Assembly (NCBI GenBank): GCA_029267445.1
Contig: JAJUIU010000004.1
Span: 1 to 64,000, forward strand
DNA: 64,000 nucleotides
DNA from: Rhodospirillaceae bacterium
GTDB lineage: Bacteria > Pseudomonadota > Alphaproteobacteria > Azospirillales > Azospirillaceae
Direction of reading: 5' to 3'
Shown: in pieces, positions 63,088 through 64,000 of the stretch
How the letters are laid out: each line of letters starts with the position of its first letter
Position numbering within the stretch: the stretch's first letter is position 1
Translations under genes and position numbers: made by a program
Notes under the pieces: generated by a model
The model's database searches: none
What the model was told of the DNA's origin: nothing
What the model saw: only the letters and a program-made list of their open reading frames with translations

Positions 63088-64000
63088 ATGACGTTCAAGA
63101 CCACGCTGATGGCCGGCACCATCCTCGGTGTCGTCGCCCTCGCGTCCGGCTCTGCCGTCGCGCAGACCCCCGGCGCCTCCCAGGCGCAGCTGGACGCCCT
63201 GAACCGCCAGATCCAGGCTCTCCAGGGCCAGGTGAAGACCCTCTCCGAGAAGCTGGAGAAGGAGATCAAGGCCGTCGACAAGCGGGTGACCGACTCCCCG
63301 CGCGTCAGCATCGACAACGGCCGTCCGCGCATCCGCTCCGCTTCCGGCGCCTCCCAGGCGTTCGACGTGGCGCTACGCACCCGTTTCCACTTCGACTACG
63401 GCTACTGGTTCCCGGAGCAGGGTGCCGGTGACCTGCCGGACGGCTTCAACGTCCGCCGCGCCTTCATCGGCCTTTACGGCACCGTGTTCACCGACTGGAA
63501 CTTCGGCATCAACGCCGACTTCTCCGGTCGCGGCAACGCCGGCCGTCTGCAGGACCTTTACATGGGCTTCACCGGCTTCAAGGGCTGGGTGATCGAGGCC
63601 GGCGCCTTCCAGCCGTCCTTCACGCTCATGGACACCATCAGCTCGAACGACATCCCGTTCATCGAGCGGTCGGCCACCAACAACATGGCCGTGTCGATCG
63701 TCGCCAACGAGGCGCGCACGGCCGTCGGCTTCCGTCACAACGGCCAGCGCTACCGCGTGTCGGCCTATCTGACCGGCCAGCAGATCGGTCAGACGGCCGG
63801 CGGCACCAACGACGACCAGGCCGCCGCGATCGGCCGCGTGTCCTTCCTGGCCGCGACCGGCAACAACTTCGACGTCCACCTGGGCGTCTCGGCCGGCTAC
63901 ATGTGGGAACCGGCGACCAACAACACGCCGGGCGCGCGCACCTACTCCCTGTCCGAGCGTCCGGAAATCCGTATCGGCACGGCCCCGTCCTTCATCAACA
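63088..64000 (+). CDS. OprP/OprO-like porin (incomplete, runs off the window)
   Basis: The first 304 residues of an outer-membrane porin. A signal peptide (MTFKTTLMAGTILG, cut after AVAQ) is followed by a short coiled coil (LDALNRQIQALQGQVKTL, about 33-65). The beta-barrel of the phosphate-selective porin O/P type then begins, with FNVRRAFIGLYGTVF and DWNFGINADFSG. Alternating aromatic strands continue to the edge. Substrate selectivity cannot be judged. The end is missing because the window stops. Confidence 0.88.
   Translation, partial: MTFKTTLMAGTILGVVALASGSAVAQTPGASQAQLDALNRQIQALQGQVKTLSEKLEKEIKAVDKRVTDSPRVSIDNGRPRIRSASGASQAFDVALRTRFHFDYGYWFPEQGAGDLPDGFNVRRAFIGLYGTVFTDWNFGINADFSGRGNAGRLQDLYMGFTGFKGWVIEAGAFQPSFTLMDTISSNDIPFIERSATNNMAVSIVANEARTAVGFRHNGQRYRVSAYLTGQQIGQTAGGTNDDQAAAIGRVSFLAATGNNFDVHLGVSAGYMWEPATNNTPGARTYSLSERPEIRIGTAPSFIN

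Noticed and set aside
1-64000. CRISPR arrays, rRNA and tRNA genes
   Set aside because: No regularly spaced direct repeats and no tRNA or rRNA signature sequences were found by reading both strands. A cloverleaf search program was not available.

Overview
The window is chromosomal DNA of a high-GC alphaproteobacterium. Gene content and order point to the Rhodospirillales, most likely a relative of Azospirillum, Rhodocista or Skermanella. This placement is inferred from three things: the dapD-dapE-truA-fmt-def-rmuC-recR-ybaB-dnaX order, the rpmH-rnpA-yidD-yidC-engB block, and lineage-typical proteins such as DUF2336, a PAS_5-like protein and a membrane-anchored CycM-type cytochrome c. No phage, transposase, integrase, CRISPR array, rRNA or tRNA gene was seen. 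About 62 genes are supported, and coding density is high.

Layout. 1-2.4 kb: peroxide defence, with oxyR divergent from ahpC-ahpD. 2.4-6.3 kb: a PAS-like protein, an unknown protein, a LysE exporter divergent from its likely Lrp/AsnC regulator, and a hemolysin-III membrane protein. 6.3-7.6 kb: cdd-deoC nucleoside salvage; deoA lies apart near 20-21.5 kb. A nested inverted-repeat element (7576-7752) separates deoC from the next block. 7.8-18.1 kb: a leftward glycogen/maltodextrin-to-trehalose operon (glgX, an orphan response regulator, treZ, malQ, treY). 18.2-28.1 kb: two tandem EamA transporters, deoA, a TAXI-type binding protein, small unknown proteins, a tam-like methyltransferase, a histidine kinase, and a TVP38/TMEM64 protein coupled to a flavin disulfide oxidoreductase.

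28.3-32.2 kb: rpmH-rnpA-yidD-yidC-GNAT-engB, the ribosome and membrane-biogenesis block, with a near-consensus promoter. 32.2-36 kb: a coupled DUF3047/DUF547 exported pair, a membrane-tethered alpha/beta hydrolase and a 47-residue membrane peptide. 36-42.5 kb: argB, a DUF2336 protein coupled to a diguanylate cyclase, an unknown protein, a HAD nucleotidase and a small secreted cysteine-rich protein. 42.6-49.4 kb: dapD, dapE, a membrane protein, truA, fmt, def and rmuC. 49.4-56.5 kb: an MNT/HEPN toxin-antitoxin pair, a divergent sulfolipid pair (sqdB and a GT4 glycosyltransferase), recR, an inserted FitAB-type toxin-antitoxin pair, ybaB, dnaX and the signal recognition particle RNA. 56.6-64 kb: nudC, pheA, kdsB, cycM, hisN, a CHASE4 histidine kinase and the start of an OprP-like porin that runs off the window.

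How the genes work together. GlgX, MalQ, TreY and TreZ form a complete route from glycogen to trehalose, apparently tied to a receiver-domain protein. OxyR, AhpC and AhpD form a reductase system that does not need AhpF. RnpA, YidD, YidC and EngB with the SRP RNA cover RNA processing, membrane insertion and ribosome assembly. The least explained material is the hydrolase/micropeptide region, the repeat protein at 22.8 kb, the orphan regulator in the trehalose operon, the DUF3047/DUF547 pair and the palindrome-rich intergenic regions before argB and the porin.
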